NCBI GenBank assembly: GCA_017938925.1
Contig: JAGBAO010000013.1
Coordinates: 62,001-126,000, forward strand
Direction of reading: 5' to 3'
Length of the DNA: 64,000 bases
Source: Bacteroidales bacterium
GTDB lineage: Bacteria > Bacteroidota > Bacteroidia > Bacteroidales > UBA932
The translations under genes and the position numbers were made by a program. The notes under the pieces were generated by a model. The model worked only from the letters and a program-made list of their open reading frames with translations. It made no database searches and had not been told where the DNA came from. Below, piece after piece: positions 52,179 to 60,209 of the stretch; within the stretch, counting starts at the first letter, position 1, and the number at the start of each line of letters is the position of its first letter.

Positions 52179-52925
52179 TTATTTGTCTTCCTTAGGAACG
52201 AACTTGCCCACCTTGAGGACCTCGACGTCGAAGATAAGAGTCGAGTTAGGAGCGATGTTGCGGTTTCCTCTCTCACCGTATGCAAGGTCAGCAGGAATAA
52301 AGAGAGTTGCCTTTCCACCCTCACCGAGGAGGCCGAGGCCCTCTGTCCAGCCCTTGATCACGCGGTTTGCGACGAACTTGGTAGAGTCGTTCTCATCGAA
52401 TACTGTTCCGTCAAGGAGAGTACCCTTATAGTTAACCCACACTGTATCCTGCGGAGCCACCTTCTCAGCTGCACCCTCGGCAACGATAGTGTACTGAAGA
52501 CCGCTTGCAGTTGTGTCAACATTCTCCTTCTTTGCATTTGCTGCAAGGAATGCCTTACCCTCTGCGAGGTTCACAGCAGCCTTGTAAGCCTGCTTCTTGG
52601 TGATGAATCCGTTGAGGATGCGTCCCATTTCGTTAGGATCGATGTCGAACTGTGCGCCGAAATCCGGATCATATGGAGTTCCCTCTGCATCGAGGAAAGC
52701 CTGCATACCTCTCTTCACCTCTGACATATTGATCTCCTTGAGGTTCTCAGCGAAGTTGTTTCCCTTGAGGAAAGAACCGAAATTAACACCGATAAGGTAA
52801 CTTACTGAGTCAACCTCAGCTGCTGTAGGAAGCTCTACGTCAACCTCTGGAGCGTTAGAGCTGTTGCAAGAAACTGCGAGAGCCGCTACTACGGCTGCAG
52901 CTGCAAAAAATCTGAATGCTTTCAT
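52179..52925 (-). CDS. FKBP-type peptidyl-prolyl isomerase lipoprotein
   Basis: This is a 248-residue envelope prolyl isomerase. The signal MKAFRFFAAAAVVAALAVSC has a lipobox with Cys20. An FkpA-like helical N-terminal domain (about 35-130) is followed by the FKBP fold: SGLQYTIVAEG, VWVNYKGTLLDGTVFDEN, IKGWTEGLGLLGEGGKATLF, YGERGNRNIAPNSTLIFDVEVL. These include the usual active-site aromatic residues. It is expected to fold or rescue exported proteins. Codon use is highly biased. It precedes DUF3127 by 2 nt. Confidence 0.92.
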   Translation of the reverse strand: MKAFRFFAAAAVVAALAVSCNSSNAPEVDVELPTAAEVDSVSYLIGVNFGSFLKGNNFAENLKEINMSEVKRGMQAFLDAEGTPYDPDFGAQFDIDPNEMGRILNGFITKKQAYKAAVNLAEGKAFLAANAKKENVDTTASGLQYTIVAEGAAEKVAPQDTVWVNYKGTLLDGTVFDENDSTKFVANRVIKGWTEGLGLLGEGGKATLFIPADLAYGERGNRNIAPNSTLIFDVEVLKVGKFVPKEDK

Positions 52926-52967
52926 TTACTTTAAATATTTAATTGTTAATAATTTTTCAAAAGCCCG

Positions 52968-52975
52968 CAAATATA
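52968..52975 (-). promoter_or_regulatory. -7 element of FKBP gene promoter
   Basis: TATATTTG on the - strand, 42 nt before the ATG at 52925. No clean TTTG at 19-20 nt. Confidence 0.45.
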
Positions 52976-53043
52976 ATGATTTTTTCAATACATTGTCCTT
53001 ATTGGCAGCACAATAGTATTTTAGATATGAGTCTGGCGGACTA

Positions 53044-53862
53044 TTATAGTCCTTTTGCCTTTCCCTCGTCCCAGATGGCATCCATCTCGGCCAGAGTCAT
53101 ATCCTTGAGGTTGCGTCCCTTGCGGATGGTCTGTTCCTCGAGATATGTGAAACGGCGTCTGAACTTGGCACAGGTGCGTTCCAAGGCGGTATCAGGATTC
53201 AGCCCATACAATCTTGCAGCATTGACGGTCGCGAACAGGAAATCTCCAAGTTCCTCCTCGGCACGGTCATACGCGGCAGCCCTTTCTTCATCTGTCGAGG
53301 CTGCTGCCATGGCATCGAGTTCTGCCTGATACTCTCCCATCTCCTCCTTGACCTTGTCCCATACCTGTTCCTTGCATTCCCAATCGAAACCGACTCCACG
53401 CGCTTTGTCCTGCATGCGGTACGCTTTCAGAAGAGGCGGAAGACCGTCCGGGACACCGGACAGCACCCTCTTGTTGCCATCCTTTTCCGTGGTCTTGAGC
53501 ATCTCCCACTGCTTGATGACATCTTCAGCATCACCGACCTGTGCAGTCGAGAAGACGTGGGGATGACGATATATGAGTTTGTCACACAAGAAGTTGATCA
53601 CATCAACTATATCGAAATGCTGCTTCTCTTCACCTATCTTGGCATAGAAGAGCACGTGGAGAAGCACATCTCCCAGTTCCTTCGACAACTCCTTCTCCTC
53701 ACCTTTAAGGATAGCGTCGCTGAGTTCATATACTTCTTCGATGGTCTGGGGGCGGAGAGATTCATTGGTCTGCTTCCTGTCCCATGGGCACTTTTCTCTG
53801 AGTTCGTCAAGAACATCTATGATGCGGGCAAAGGCCTGCTGTTTTTCTTCCAATGTATGCAT
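53044..53862 (-). CDS. mazG: nucleoside triphosphate pyrophosphohydrolase
   Basis: It hydrolyses (deoxy)nucleoside triphosphates to monophosphates and pyrophosphate. I chose the ATG at 53862 (MHTLEEKQQAFARIIDVLDE). The 272-residue product has two tandem MazG domains: KCPWDRKQTNESLRPQTIEE with EEVYEL and KELGDVLLHVLFYA, and the second with KVKEEMGEYQ and AEEELGDFLFATVNAARL. These EExxE...ExxD sets bind magnesium. Length is normal for the two-domain form. It is divergent from the CoA-transferase gene by 64 nt. Confidence 0.93.
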   Translation of the reverse strand: MHTLEEKQQAFARIIDVLDELREKCPWDRKQTNESLRPQTIEEVYELSDAILKGEEKELSKELGDVLLHVLFYAKIGEEKQHFDIVDVINFLCDKLIYRHPHVFSTAQVGDAEDVIKQWEMLKTTEKDGNKRVLSGVPDGLPPLLKAYRMQDKARGVGFDWECKEQVWDKVKEEMGEYQAELDAMAAASTDEERAAAYDRAEEELGDFLFATVNAARLYGLNPDTALERTCAKFRRRFTYLEEQTIRKGRNLKDMTLAEMDAIWDEGKAKGL

Positions 53863-53870
53863 AATGGGCG

Positions 53871-53906
53871 CAAAGTTAGCAAATCTGCGAAAAATAACTA
53901 TCTTTG
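53871..53906. promoter_or_regulatory. back-to-back -7 elements of mazG and the CoA-transferase gene
   Basis: TAACTTTG on the - strand (53878-53871) points to mazG and TATCTTTG on the + strand (53899-53906) points to 53926. Leaders are short, 9 and 20 nt. Neither has a clean TTTG at 19-20 nt. Confidence 0.45.
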
Positions 53907-53925
53907 ACATGATAATCACATGATC

Positions 53926-55233
53926 ATGCACAAGGAAATCAAATTCGTTTCAGCCGAGGAGGCTGTCAAGGTCGTAAAATCCGGCGACCATATTCATCTG
54001 AGCAGCGTGGCAAGCGCGCCACGCATACTTATTGACGCACTCTGCGCCCGTGGAGACAGAGGAGAGCTTCAGGATGTAAGGATCCATCATCTTCACACCG
54101 AAGGGCCTGCACCGTATTCGGACCCCAAGTACGACGGAATCTTCTTCCATCAGGCCTTCTTTGTCGGAGCCAATGTGCGCAAGGGGGTCCAGGCAGGATA
54201 CGCCGATTATATTCCCGTATTCCTGAGCGAGACTCAGAAGCTCTACAGATGCGGAGCCCTGCGCTGCGACGTGGCGATGATCCAGGTGTGCCCTCCGGAC
54301 AAGCACGGTTATGTTTCGCTCGGAACTTCAGTGGACGCTACGCTGGCGGCGATCGAATGCGCCAAGACCGTGATCGCCGTCGTCAACCCTAACGTGCCGA
54401 GGGCATGGGGACAGGCCATGATTCCTCTGGAGATGATTGATATTTTCGTGGAAGGTAACGAGCCTCTGGAGCCCGCACATTTCAGTGAACCCAACGAGGT
54501 GGAGATTGCCATCGGAAAGCACTGTGCTGAACTGATCGACGACGGAGCATGTCTGCAGATGGGCATAGGAGCCATTCCGAATGCCGTGCTTGCTCAGCTC
54601 GGGAACCATCGCAATCTCGGAGTGCACACGGAAATGTTCGCTGACGGAGTGCTGGAACTCGTGGAAAAGGGAGTCATCAACGGTTCCAACAAGGTGACAG
54701 ACAAGGGGAAGCTCGTGTCCACATTCCTGATGGGATCGCAGAAGGTATATGACTTCATCGACGACAATCCGATGGTGGCGATGATGGATGTGGGATATAC
54801 AAACGACCCGTTCGTCATCTCACGAAACCCTAAGATGACTGCCATCAACTCCGCAGTCCAGATAGACCTGACAGGCCAGGTCTGCGCAGACTCGATCGGA
54901 ACAAGGTTCTATTCCGGAGTCGGCGGACAGGTCGATTTCGTATACGGAGCCTCACTGGCACCTCAGGGCAAGGCGATCATAGCCATGCCGTCAACGACCA
55001 ACAAGGGCGGCAGCAAGATCGCTCCGACAATCATAGAAGGAGGCGGAGTCGTTACGACAAGACCTCATGTGCACTATGTCGTGACTGAGTTCGGAGCAGT
55101 CGACCTCTACGGAAAGTCAATGCAGGAGCGCGCAAAGCTGCTCATAAGCATCGCCCACCCAGACCATCAGGAGGCACTAGACCGTGCGGCATTCGAGCGT
55201 TTCGGGCCGCACTATCACGGGGTGAAGATATAG
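53926..55233 (+). CDS. acetyl-CoA hydrolase / CoA-transferase
   Basis: I chose the ATG at 53926 (MHKEIKFVSAEEAVKVV); an ATG 6 nt upstream is possible. The 435-residue protein is a class I CoA-transferase of the acetyl-CoA hydrolase/4-hydroxybutyrate CoA-transferase type. It has IHLSSVASAPRILIDAL, LSETQKLYR, CPPDKHGYVSLGTSVDA, CLQMGIGAIPNAVL, and the catalytic Glu in LGVHTEMFADG. The C-terminal GGQVDFVYGA and FGAVDLYGKSMQERAKLL are also typical. In gut Bacteroidales such enzymes make or recycle acetate and butyrate-type CoA esters. Exact acyl group not determinable. Its last codons are duplicated 1.7 kb downstream. Confidence 0.87.
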   Translation: MHKEIKFVSAEEAVKVVKSGDHIHLSSVASAPRILIDALCARGDRGELQDVRIHHLHTEGPAPYSDPKYDGIFFHQAFFVGANVRKGVQAGYADYIPVFLSETQKLYRCGALRCDVAMIQVCPPDKHGYVSLGTSVDATLAAIECAKTVIAVVNPNVPRAWGQAMIPLEMIDIFVEGNEPLEPAHFSEPNEVEIAIGKHCAELIDDGACLQMGIGAIPNAVLAQLGNHRNLGVHTEMFADGVLELVEKGVINGSNKVTDKGKLVSTFLMGSQKVYDFIDDNPMVAMMDVGYTNDPFVISRNPKMTAINSAVQIDLTGQVCADSIGTRFYSGVGGQVDFVYGASLAPQGKAIIAMPSTTNKGGSKIAPTIIEGGGVVTTRPHVHYVVTEFGAVDLYGKSMQERAKLLISIAHPDHQEALDRAAFERFGPHYHGVKI

Positions 55234-55313
55234 GGGGCTACTTCTGCGAACGACGTCTGGTGAGCTCGCGCTGGAAGGCGCGGGCATTTTTTTGATGTTC
55301 GCTGTAGGTCACT
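55221..55313 (+). repeat. 93-bp direct repeat A, copy 1 (end of CoA-transferase plus copy of mltG 3' end)
   Basis: Identical by eye to 56890-56983 apart from one extra G. It holds the last four codons of the CoA-transferase gene and, on the - strand, a dead copy of the last 24 codons of mltG (SEHQKNARAFQRELTRRRSQ). It also contains a small CGCGC hairpin followed by ATTTTTTT, which could end the CoA-transferase transcript. Confidence 0.9.
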
Positions 55314-55370
55314 ACCAGACAGAGCAAATATATTACATAGATAGTTTGGATCAAAAATCGGCCGGGCTTT

Positions 55371-55493
55371 AGGAGTTACAATCAAGAAATCGGGCAGTTT
55401 TTTGATCCAAACTGTTGTTTTAGGCGAATACAGCGGTATACTGCCTGTTTTCGGGGGTTACAATCAAAAAACCACGCGATTTTTTGATCGTAA
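55371..55493. repeat. direct repeat B, copy 1, with REP-like hairpins
   Basis: About 94% identical to 56721-56842, same orientation. It contains a 16-bp hairpin (55456-55471 with 55480-55495, one mismatch, 8-nt loop) and a second weak stem ATCAAGAAA/TTTTTTGAT. Upstream AGTTTGGATCAAAAA at 55342 is the inverse of TTTTTGATCCAAACT at 55398. Confidence 0.8.
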
Positions 55494-55660
55494 CCAGAAT
55501 GTGGAGTGTGGCGCACACACCCGCCACGACAGTGCATCCAGCTCGGTTATACTTCCGGCTCGGTAGTGCCTCAGGTTCAAGAATATCGCTCAGGCATATA
55601 TCCAGAGTCATTCCCGGAATCATTCCTCTATGCCAACGACCCCTCTGTCCGGACGAGGTG

Positions 55661-56593
55661 TTATCTTGAACCACGGGGATAGGAGGCAGCCAGACAGCGA
55701 CGAGCCTGAAATTCACTGATGGAACAGGTCTGGCTGAGATAACGGATTGCGTCTGAGACTTCGTGTTCATTCAACATATACACCGATGAACGTCCGAGTT
55801 CCGGAACTATCTGTCTGTCTATTATCGAACATATCTCAATGTCAGACATTGACTTCCGTGAGCGGCCGTATTCGTTTGAGAGCATCTTGTCAAGAGAATG
55901 AAGAGATATCCCTTTCTCAATCAGATCAAGGGTGACAGGAGGCTGCTGATTCCTGTCCTTTTCCTGCTCCGACTTCCATTCCTCTCCAGAGAGACGATTC
56001 ATATAATAGATGTAGGAGCGAGGGGTAAGAAACATGTTTTCCACCTCAGCAACATCGATAACGGTTTCTCTCAAATATACACCGGACTGCGTCATCTTAT
56101 AGTTCGGCGGATATGAAGTCAGACGCGGCAGATGTTTATAATAAGATTTCTCCTGGAGAAGGTCTTCATCCAGCCACTTGCCCAGTTCCTTCCGGAAATA
56201 CACATTTGCAGAAGAGAAACGATAACCGAAAGGCGTCGAGGACAGACCGTGATGAAGAGGGTTTCTCAGGATATAGCATATGGCAGCCAGGATATGATGT
56301 ATGCCCTCCAGTTCAAGAACGAAAGGTGATTCCTCTCCCAAGCGACCCTGTCTGCCGTACTTCCTGTTGAAATAGCGGGAATACATCAGCCAGGCACGAG
56401 ATGCCATTTCCAAAGGGTCCTCAGTCCTGACACCGAGATGAGCATGAGAGGACATCTCTGCATCGGCAAGCAATACAGAATCCGTCTCATGGACAGAAAG
56501 AGCGATGCAGTTGAAGAGTCTGTGATAGTCATCTTCCGAACGGCAGATCAGTTCGTCACCACCGGATATACATATATGATACGGCTTTCGCAT
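55661..56593 (-). CDS. RAYT-like Y1/HUH transposase
   Basis: This is 310 residues starting MRKPYHICISGGDELI. The Y1 core is ADAEMSSHAHLGVRT with the metal-binding HAH, then WLMYSRYFNRKYGRQGRLGEE (candidate Tyr residues), ICYILRNPLHHGLS and YRFSSANVYFRKEL. A C-terminal extension ends with a helix-turn-helix-like VSDAIRYLSQTCSISEFQARR. It is related to the 24.6-kb RAYT in layout but only distantly in sequence. It appears intact. It sits inside nested direct repeats A and B, a REPtron-like arrangement. Confidence 0.8.
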   Translation of the reverse strand: MRKPYHICISGGDELICRSEDDYHRLFNCIALSVHETDSVLLADAEMSSHAHLGVRTEDPLEMASRAWLMYSRYFNRKYGRQGRLGEESPFVLELEGIHHILAAICYILRNPLHHGLSSTPFGYRFSSANVYFRKELGKWLDEDLLQEKSYYKHLPRLTSYPPNYKMTQSGVYLRETVIDVAEVENMFLTPRSYIYYMNRLSGEEWKSEQEKDRNQQPPVTLDLIEKGISLHSLDKMLSNEYGRSRKSMSDIEICSIIDRQIVPELGRSSVYMLNEHEVSDAIRYLSQTCSISEFQARRCLAASYPRGSR

Positions 56594-56609
56594 TTCGTTT
56601 TATTTTTCA

Positions 56610-56617
56610 CAAAAGTA
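56610..56617 (-). promoter_or_regulatory. possible -7 element of the RAYT gene
   Basis: TACTTTTG on the - strand, 16 nt upstream of the ATG at 56593. It fits TAnnTTTG; no clear -33. Confidence 0.3.
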
Positions 56618-56720
56618 CTTGGCGTCAACCAGGCGGAGACTAAAAAAGAGAAATTTTTATGATAAAAAAGGTGCAAAATGACTAAAAAAAAGAAAAATCT
56701 GCACTGTCTTGCCTGGCTTG

Positions 56721-56842
56721 AGGAGTTACAATCAAGAAATCGGGCAGTTTTTTGATCCAAACTGTTGTTTTAGGCGAATACGGCGGGATTCTGCCTGTTT
56801 TCGGGGGTTACTATCAAAAAACCACGCAATTCTTTGATTGTA
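56721..56842. repeat. direct repeat B, copy 2
   Basis: Copy of 55371-55493 with about seven differences. Three of them lie in the hairpin arms, and because only one side changes in places, the hairpin is weaker here. Confidence 0.8.
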
Positions 56843-56889
56843 AATCTGGTCCCCGGGAACAGGAGGTGGTGAAATGCGAAGGCAAGGAA

Positions 56890-56983
56890 GGTGAAGATAT
56901 AGGGGGGCTACTTCTGCGAACGACGTCTGGTGAGCTCGCGCTGGAAGGCGCGGGCATTTTTTTGATGTTCGCTGTAGGTCACT
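56890..56983 (+). repeat. 93/94-bp direct repeat A, copy 2 (true mltG 3' end)
   Basis: Contains the authentic mltG stop (56908-56910) and its last 24 codons. The first bases (GGTGAAGATATAG) are a copy of the end of the CoA-transferase gene. With copy 1 at 55221, it brackets 1.58 kb of RAYT DNA. Confidence 0.9.
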
Positions 56984-57939
56984 GCAAAACGATGGGTGCC
57001 GTCAAAATCAGAGCTGGCGCAGAAATATAGGAATTTATGGTTTTCCGGCGAGAGGACAGCCTCAAGACAGGCCTTTGGAGGGACATTGATCGGGGCTGGA
57101 GGCAGGCCTGCATACTTATATGTATTATATGGTGAGTCCACATTCAGATGCTTCTTCAGGATACGGTCCGGCTCGTAGTTGAAGCAGAAGGCCACGGTAG
57201 GGTCCGCCTGGAGTCTCATTCCCTTGCGGTAACGGTTCAGATAGACTCCGGCTATCCGGGGATATTCAAAGGACTTGAGGGTCTCGCCGCTTACAATGGA
57301 GGCCAGAACCGAGACCTGCATCTGATTCAGTTTCTGAGCCTTGGCCTTGTCGAGACGTTCCTGGGTCCAGAACGCGTCATACTCCTTTTTAAGGCGGTCG
57401 AAGATTTCACGGACTGATGCCGTCCAATACATCTGGTAGGTGTCCGGAAGGATCATCGCAAAGACATTCTCCGGAGTGAAGCCATATGGCTGAAGAAACT
57501 CCGCCGAATCCAGAGCCTGGGCGATGGAGACTGAATCCGCCATCATCTGAGCAGCGATCTTCTGGGCCAGCCGTGCCTTAGTGCGGATGGTTCCGGAAAG
57601 TGTCATATTGCCTGGAGTCTGCCAGCCATGGGTCAGCATTCGGGCCACATATATGCTTGTGAATGAGGGTTCTATGACATATCGCCCCGGTTTCATGCAG
57701 GCTGCGAGATTCTCTTCTTCAAAGCAGCGCTCCAGGCTGCGCGGTCTCTGGGCACCGGCTCCGCTCACCAGTGAATCGATCACTGTCTGCACGGAAGTTT
57801 CAGGCCGCACGAAGAGGACATATTTCTCAGTGAAGTTTGGACGTCTGTTGTCGTTGTACCAGCGGCCGAAGAAGAAACCGGTCACTGCGCCAATGAGGGC
57901 GCAGGATGCCATAAGGATTATTATTCTGTTCCTTTTCAT
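56908..57939 (-). CDS. mltG: endolytic transglycosylase MltG
   Basis: It cleaves nascent peptidoglycan glycan strands and so sets their length. The 343-residue protein has one N-terminal membrane helix (IIILMASCALIGAVTGFFFG), a LysM-like part (about 45-110), and a YceG catalytic domain. That domain has LASIVSGETLKSFEYPRIAGVYLNR with the catalytic Glu, RLQADPTVAFCF, and YNTYKYAGLPPAPINVP. The usual KE before ET is SG here, but the key Glu remains. It begins 6 nt after the glucosaminidase gene, so cell-wall hydrolases form one operon. Confidence 0.92.
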   Translation of the reverse strand: MKRNRIIILMASCALIGAVTGFFFGRWYNDNRRPNFTEKYVLFVRPETSVQTVIDSLVSGAGAQRPRSLERCFEEENLAACMKPGRYVIEPSFTSIYVARMLTHGWQTPGNMTLSGTIRTKARLAQKIAAQMMADSVSIAQALDSAEFLQPYGFTPENVFAMILPDTYQMYWTASVREIFDRLKKEYDAFWTQERLDKAKAQKLNQMQVSVLASIVSGETLKSFEYPRIAGVYLNRYRKGMRLQADPTVAFCFNYEPDRILKKHLNVDSPYNTYKYAGLPPAPINVPPKACLEAVLSPENHKFLYFCASSDFDGTHRFAVTYSEHQKNARAFQRELTRRRSQK

Positions 57940-57945
57940 ACTGAT

Positions 57946-59019
57946 TTATTTACGGAGAAGGATTATATCGCCTTCCCGAGGGACGTAACCCTTTTCGAAA
58001 CCGTTCAGACGGAGGATGCCGGAAAGTTTCACGCCATATCGCTGTGCGACCTCACGGAGGGTCTCCCCTTCCTCCATAACATACTTGTCCACTCCCTTTG
58101 CGGCGACCTTCTTCTTGGCACGCAGATAGACCATTGTGCCCGGAAGCAGTTCCTGATCGGCAGACAGGTCATTGAACTTCAGTATCTCCCTCTCGAAAAG
58201 ATTATATGAAGAGGCAATCGTCGCATACGTGTCACCCTCAACGGAATACACAAATGGCACCCCGTTCTGGGTGAACATCTGACGCGAGAGCGAGAAATGG
58301 AACTCCTCACGCTGCCTCTCGGTCATTGTATGCACCTGCTCCAGAACGGCAGGAGACAACGGCAGGGCATCCGGAACATTCGTCGGCCCCGCAACATCCT
58401 GTTCCTGAGGAAGATCCTCACCGACAAACGGTATCACCGTCCCGCCTTTCTTCTTGTCCCTCTTCTTCTTTCCCGACTCCTTGCCTGATCCGAATGACGC
58501 CGGCTTCCTGTCATAGACATGAAGGTCATAGTCCTCAATCAGCTTTATCAGCTTTTTAGGATATGCCGGGTCAGTCGCATATCCGGCCTTCTTCAAGCCA
58601 TAAGCCCAAGCCTTATAGTCAGTCACCTTATAATCGAAAAGGAACTTGTACCGGTCACGGTAACGAAGAAAGTCCGAATGGTCGCGATATGACTGATAAG
58701 GATGTCCGTATTTTCGGAAGCACTCCCCTTTCGCATCGTCATCATGATACACGCGTCCACCGGACCAGTTGTTGTGACACTTGATCCCGAAGTGGTTGTT
58801 GCTCTTCAGTGCCAGTTCGGAACGTCCGTTCCCTGACTCCAGCATTCCCTGCGCGAGGGTGATGCTGGCAGGAATACCGCTGCGGTACATCTCCGACACG
58901 GCCAGAGGTGCATATTTTTCTATATATAATTCCTGAGGGGATTTCTCAGCAGGAGCCCTGAATGCCATGGCGGCAAGGAGTCCCGCAGACACCAATAAAA
59001 AAAGTTGTATCTTCTTCAT
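57946..59019 (-). CDS. exported glucosaminidase with LysM
   Basis: I chose the ATG at 59019 (MKKIQLFLLVSAGLLAAMAF). The 357-residue product has a signal peptide and a glucosaminidase domain (FlgJ/LytG type; about 35-170) with ITLAQGMLESGNGRSELA holding the catalytic Glu, FGIKCHNNWSG and a YRDHSDFLRYRDRYKFLF part. A basic linker follows, then two LysM-like segments (YATIASSYNLFEREILKFN; REVAQRYGVKLSGILRLNG). It cuts N-acetylglucosaminidic bonds. mltG follows 6 nt later. Confidence 0.88.
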   Translation of the reverse strand: MKKIQLFLLVSAGLLAAMAFRAPAEKSPQELYIEKYAPLAVSEMYRSGIPASITLAQGMLESGNGRSELALKSNNHFGIKCHNNWSGGRVYHDDDAKGECFRKYGHPYQSYRDHSDFLRYRDRYKFLFDYKVTDYKAWAYGLKKAGYATDPAYPKKLIKLIEDYDLHVYDRKPASFGSGKESGKKKRDKKKGGTVIPFVGEDLPQEQDVAGPTNVPDALPLSPAVLEQVHTMTERQREEFHFSLSRQMFTQNGVPFVYSVEGDTYATIASSYNLFEREILKFNDLSADQELLPGTMVYLRAKKKVAAKGVDKYVMEEGETLREVAQRYGVKLSGILRLNGFEKGYVPREGDIILLRK

Positions 59020-59042
59020 TCCGTTCATCAAATCACGAAACA

Positions 59043-59050
59043 CAAAGATA
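59043..59050 (-). promoter_or_regulatory. -7 element of the glucosaminidase-mltG operon
   Basis: TATCTTTG on the - strand, 23 nt upstream of the ATG at 59019. The -33 is not clear. Confidence 0.45.
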
Positions 59051-59074
59051 CAACAATTTTCTATGGAACGACCC

Positions 59075-60196
59075 CTATTCTATAACGAAGTCGAATCTGT
59101 CATAATCTGCAGTACGGTGGGCAAGATGCCTTGTGCTTGGGGAGATTCCGAACAAAGGAGAATATGTGCTCACCTTCACGGTCCTGCCGTCCGGCATGAA
59201 CTCCAGGATGCGGAGCCAGCAGTCACCGCCGTTTCCTTCCCAGCCGCCGCCGAGGGTCTGGACATTGAACATCATCTGATGGACCTTGTTGCCATGGATG
59301 TTCTTGTCCACTCTCCAGCCCACATTCCAGTCATTCCTGTCAATGCGCTTGCCGTCCTTCTTCTCAGGACCGTGTCCGTGATGTCCGCAAAGCACAAGAC
59401 GGATGTTAGGAACCTGGCTCACAAGCTTCTCCCAAAGCTGAACTCCGGAATTGTTGCCTTCCTTCTGAGTCAGAGGATAGTTTTCCTTCTTGACAAGGGC
59501 ATTTTTGCATCTGCCATGGCAGGTCATGTAGGAATGAGTCATATATATGACTATATGGTCCTTGTACTTGTCCGACAGACAAAGGTCCTTTGCCCACTGG
59601 ACGGCTGCATCGCTCGGAGCGAACTCGGAAGTGATCACCAGAATCTTCCTTGACCATCCCGGAAGTTCGAACTCGAAGGCCGCATTCTCCAGAGACGCCC
59701 TTCCCTCCCTGTTCGGGAACTCCTCCACAAGACAGTCCAGGAGGACCTTGCCCTGTCTTTCCGCTGTGAAATAATCAGGGAAGAAGGTGTGCTCGTCCTC
59801 GGAATGCTTGAATCCGTAGTCATGGTTTCCAGGGCTGTGAAGATGAGGGACCTTGCCGTCTATCCACTTGAATGACTTCGACACTGCCTCCCACATCTGG
59901 CGGCTTGTCTGATTGAGCATATTGCGGTTCAGGGCGTTGTTGTCGTTCTGCTCCACAAGGTCGCCCACACAAAGGACGGCCTTCATGTTCAGATTGTCGA
60001 TGTTGTCATACACCCAGGCCATCTGAAGATCCAGAAGAGGCTGGTTGATGTCATATTTGACATATGCCTGAGGATCGCCCAGAAGGATCAGGGTGGAGGA
60101 AGCCGGATCATTGAGTTTCTGCTGGTCCGCACGATGTTGTGCAGAAAGAGACACTGCAGAAGCCAGAGCAAGGGCCAAAACAATAAACCTTTTCAT
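59075..60196 (-). CDS. exported calcineurin-like metallophosphoesterase
   Basis: I chose the ATG at 60196 (MKRFIVLALALASAVSLSAQ), giving a signal peptide. The 373-residue product has the dinuclear metal motifs in order: LILLGDPQAY, VLCVGDLVEQND, LHSPGNHDYGFK, IYMTHSYMTCHG and LVLCGHHGHG. The substrate is unknown. The gene starts 13 nt after the glutaminase stop, so it probably belongs to one operon with it. Confidence 0.88.
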   Translation of the reverse strand: MKRFIVLALALASAVSLSAQHRADQQKLNDPASSTLILLGDPQAYVKYDINQPLLDLQMAWVYDNIDNLNMKAVLCVGDLVEQNDNNALNRNMLNQTSRQMWEAVSKSFKWIDGKVPHLHSPGNHDYGFKHSEDEHTFFPDYFTAERQGKVLLDCLVEEFPNREGRASLENAAFEFELPGWSRKILVITSEFAPSDAAVQWAKDLCLSDKYKDHIVIYMTHSYMTCHGRCKNALVKKENYPLTQKEGNNSGVQLWEKLVSQVPNIRLVLCGHHGHGPEKKDGKRIDRNDWNVGWRVDKNIHGNKVHQMMFNVQTLGGGWEGNGGDCWLRILEFMPDGRTVKVSTYSPLFGISPSTRHLAHRTADYDRFDFVIE

Positions 60197-60209
60197 ATCG
60201 ATGATATTA

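Noticed and set aside
55420-55770. 116-codon - strand frame across repeat B and the RAYT 3' end
   Set aside because: Mostly repeat DNA and the RAYT gene in another frame; no motif.
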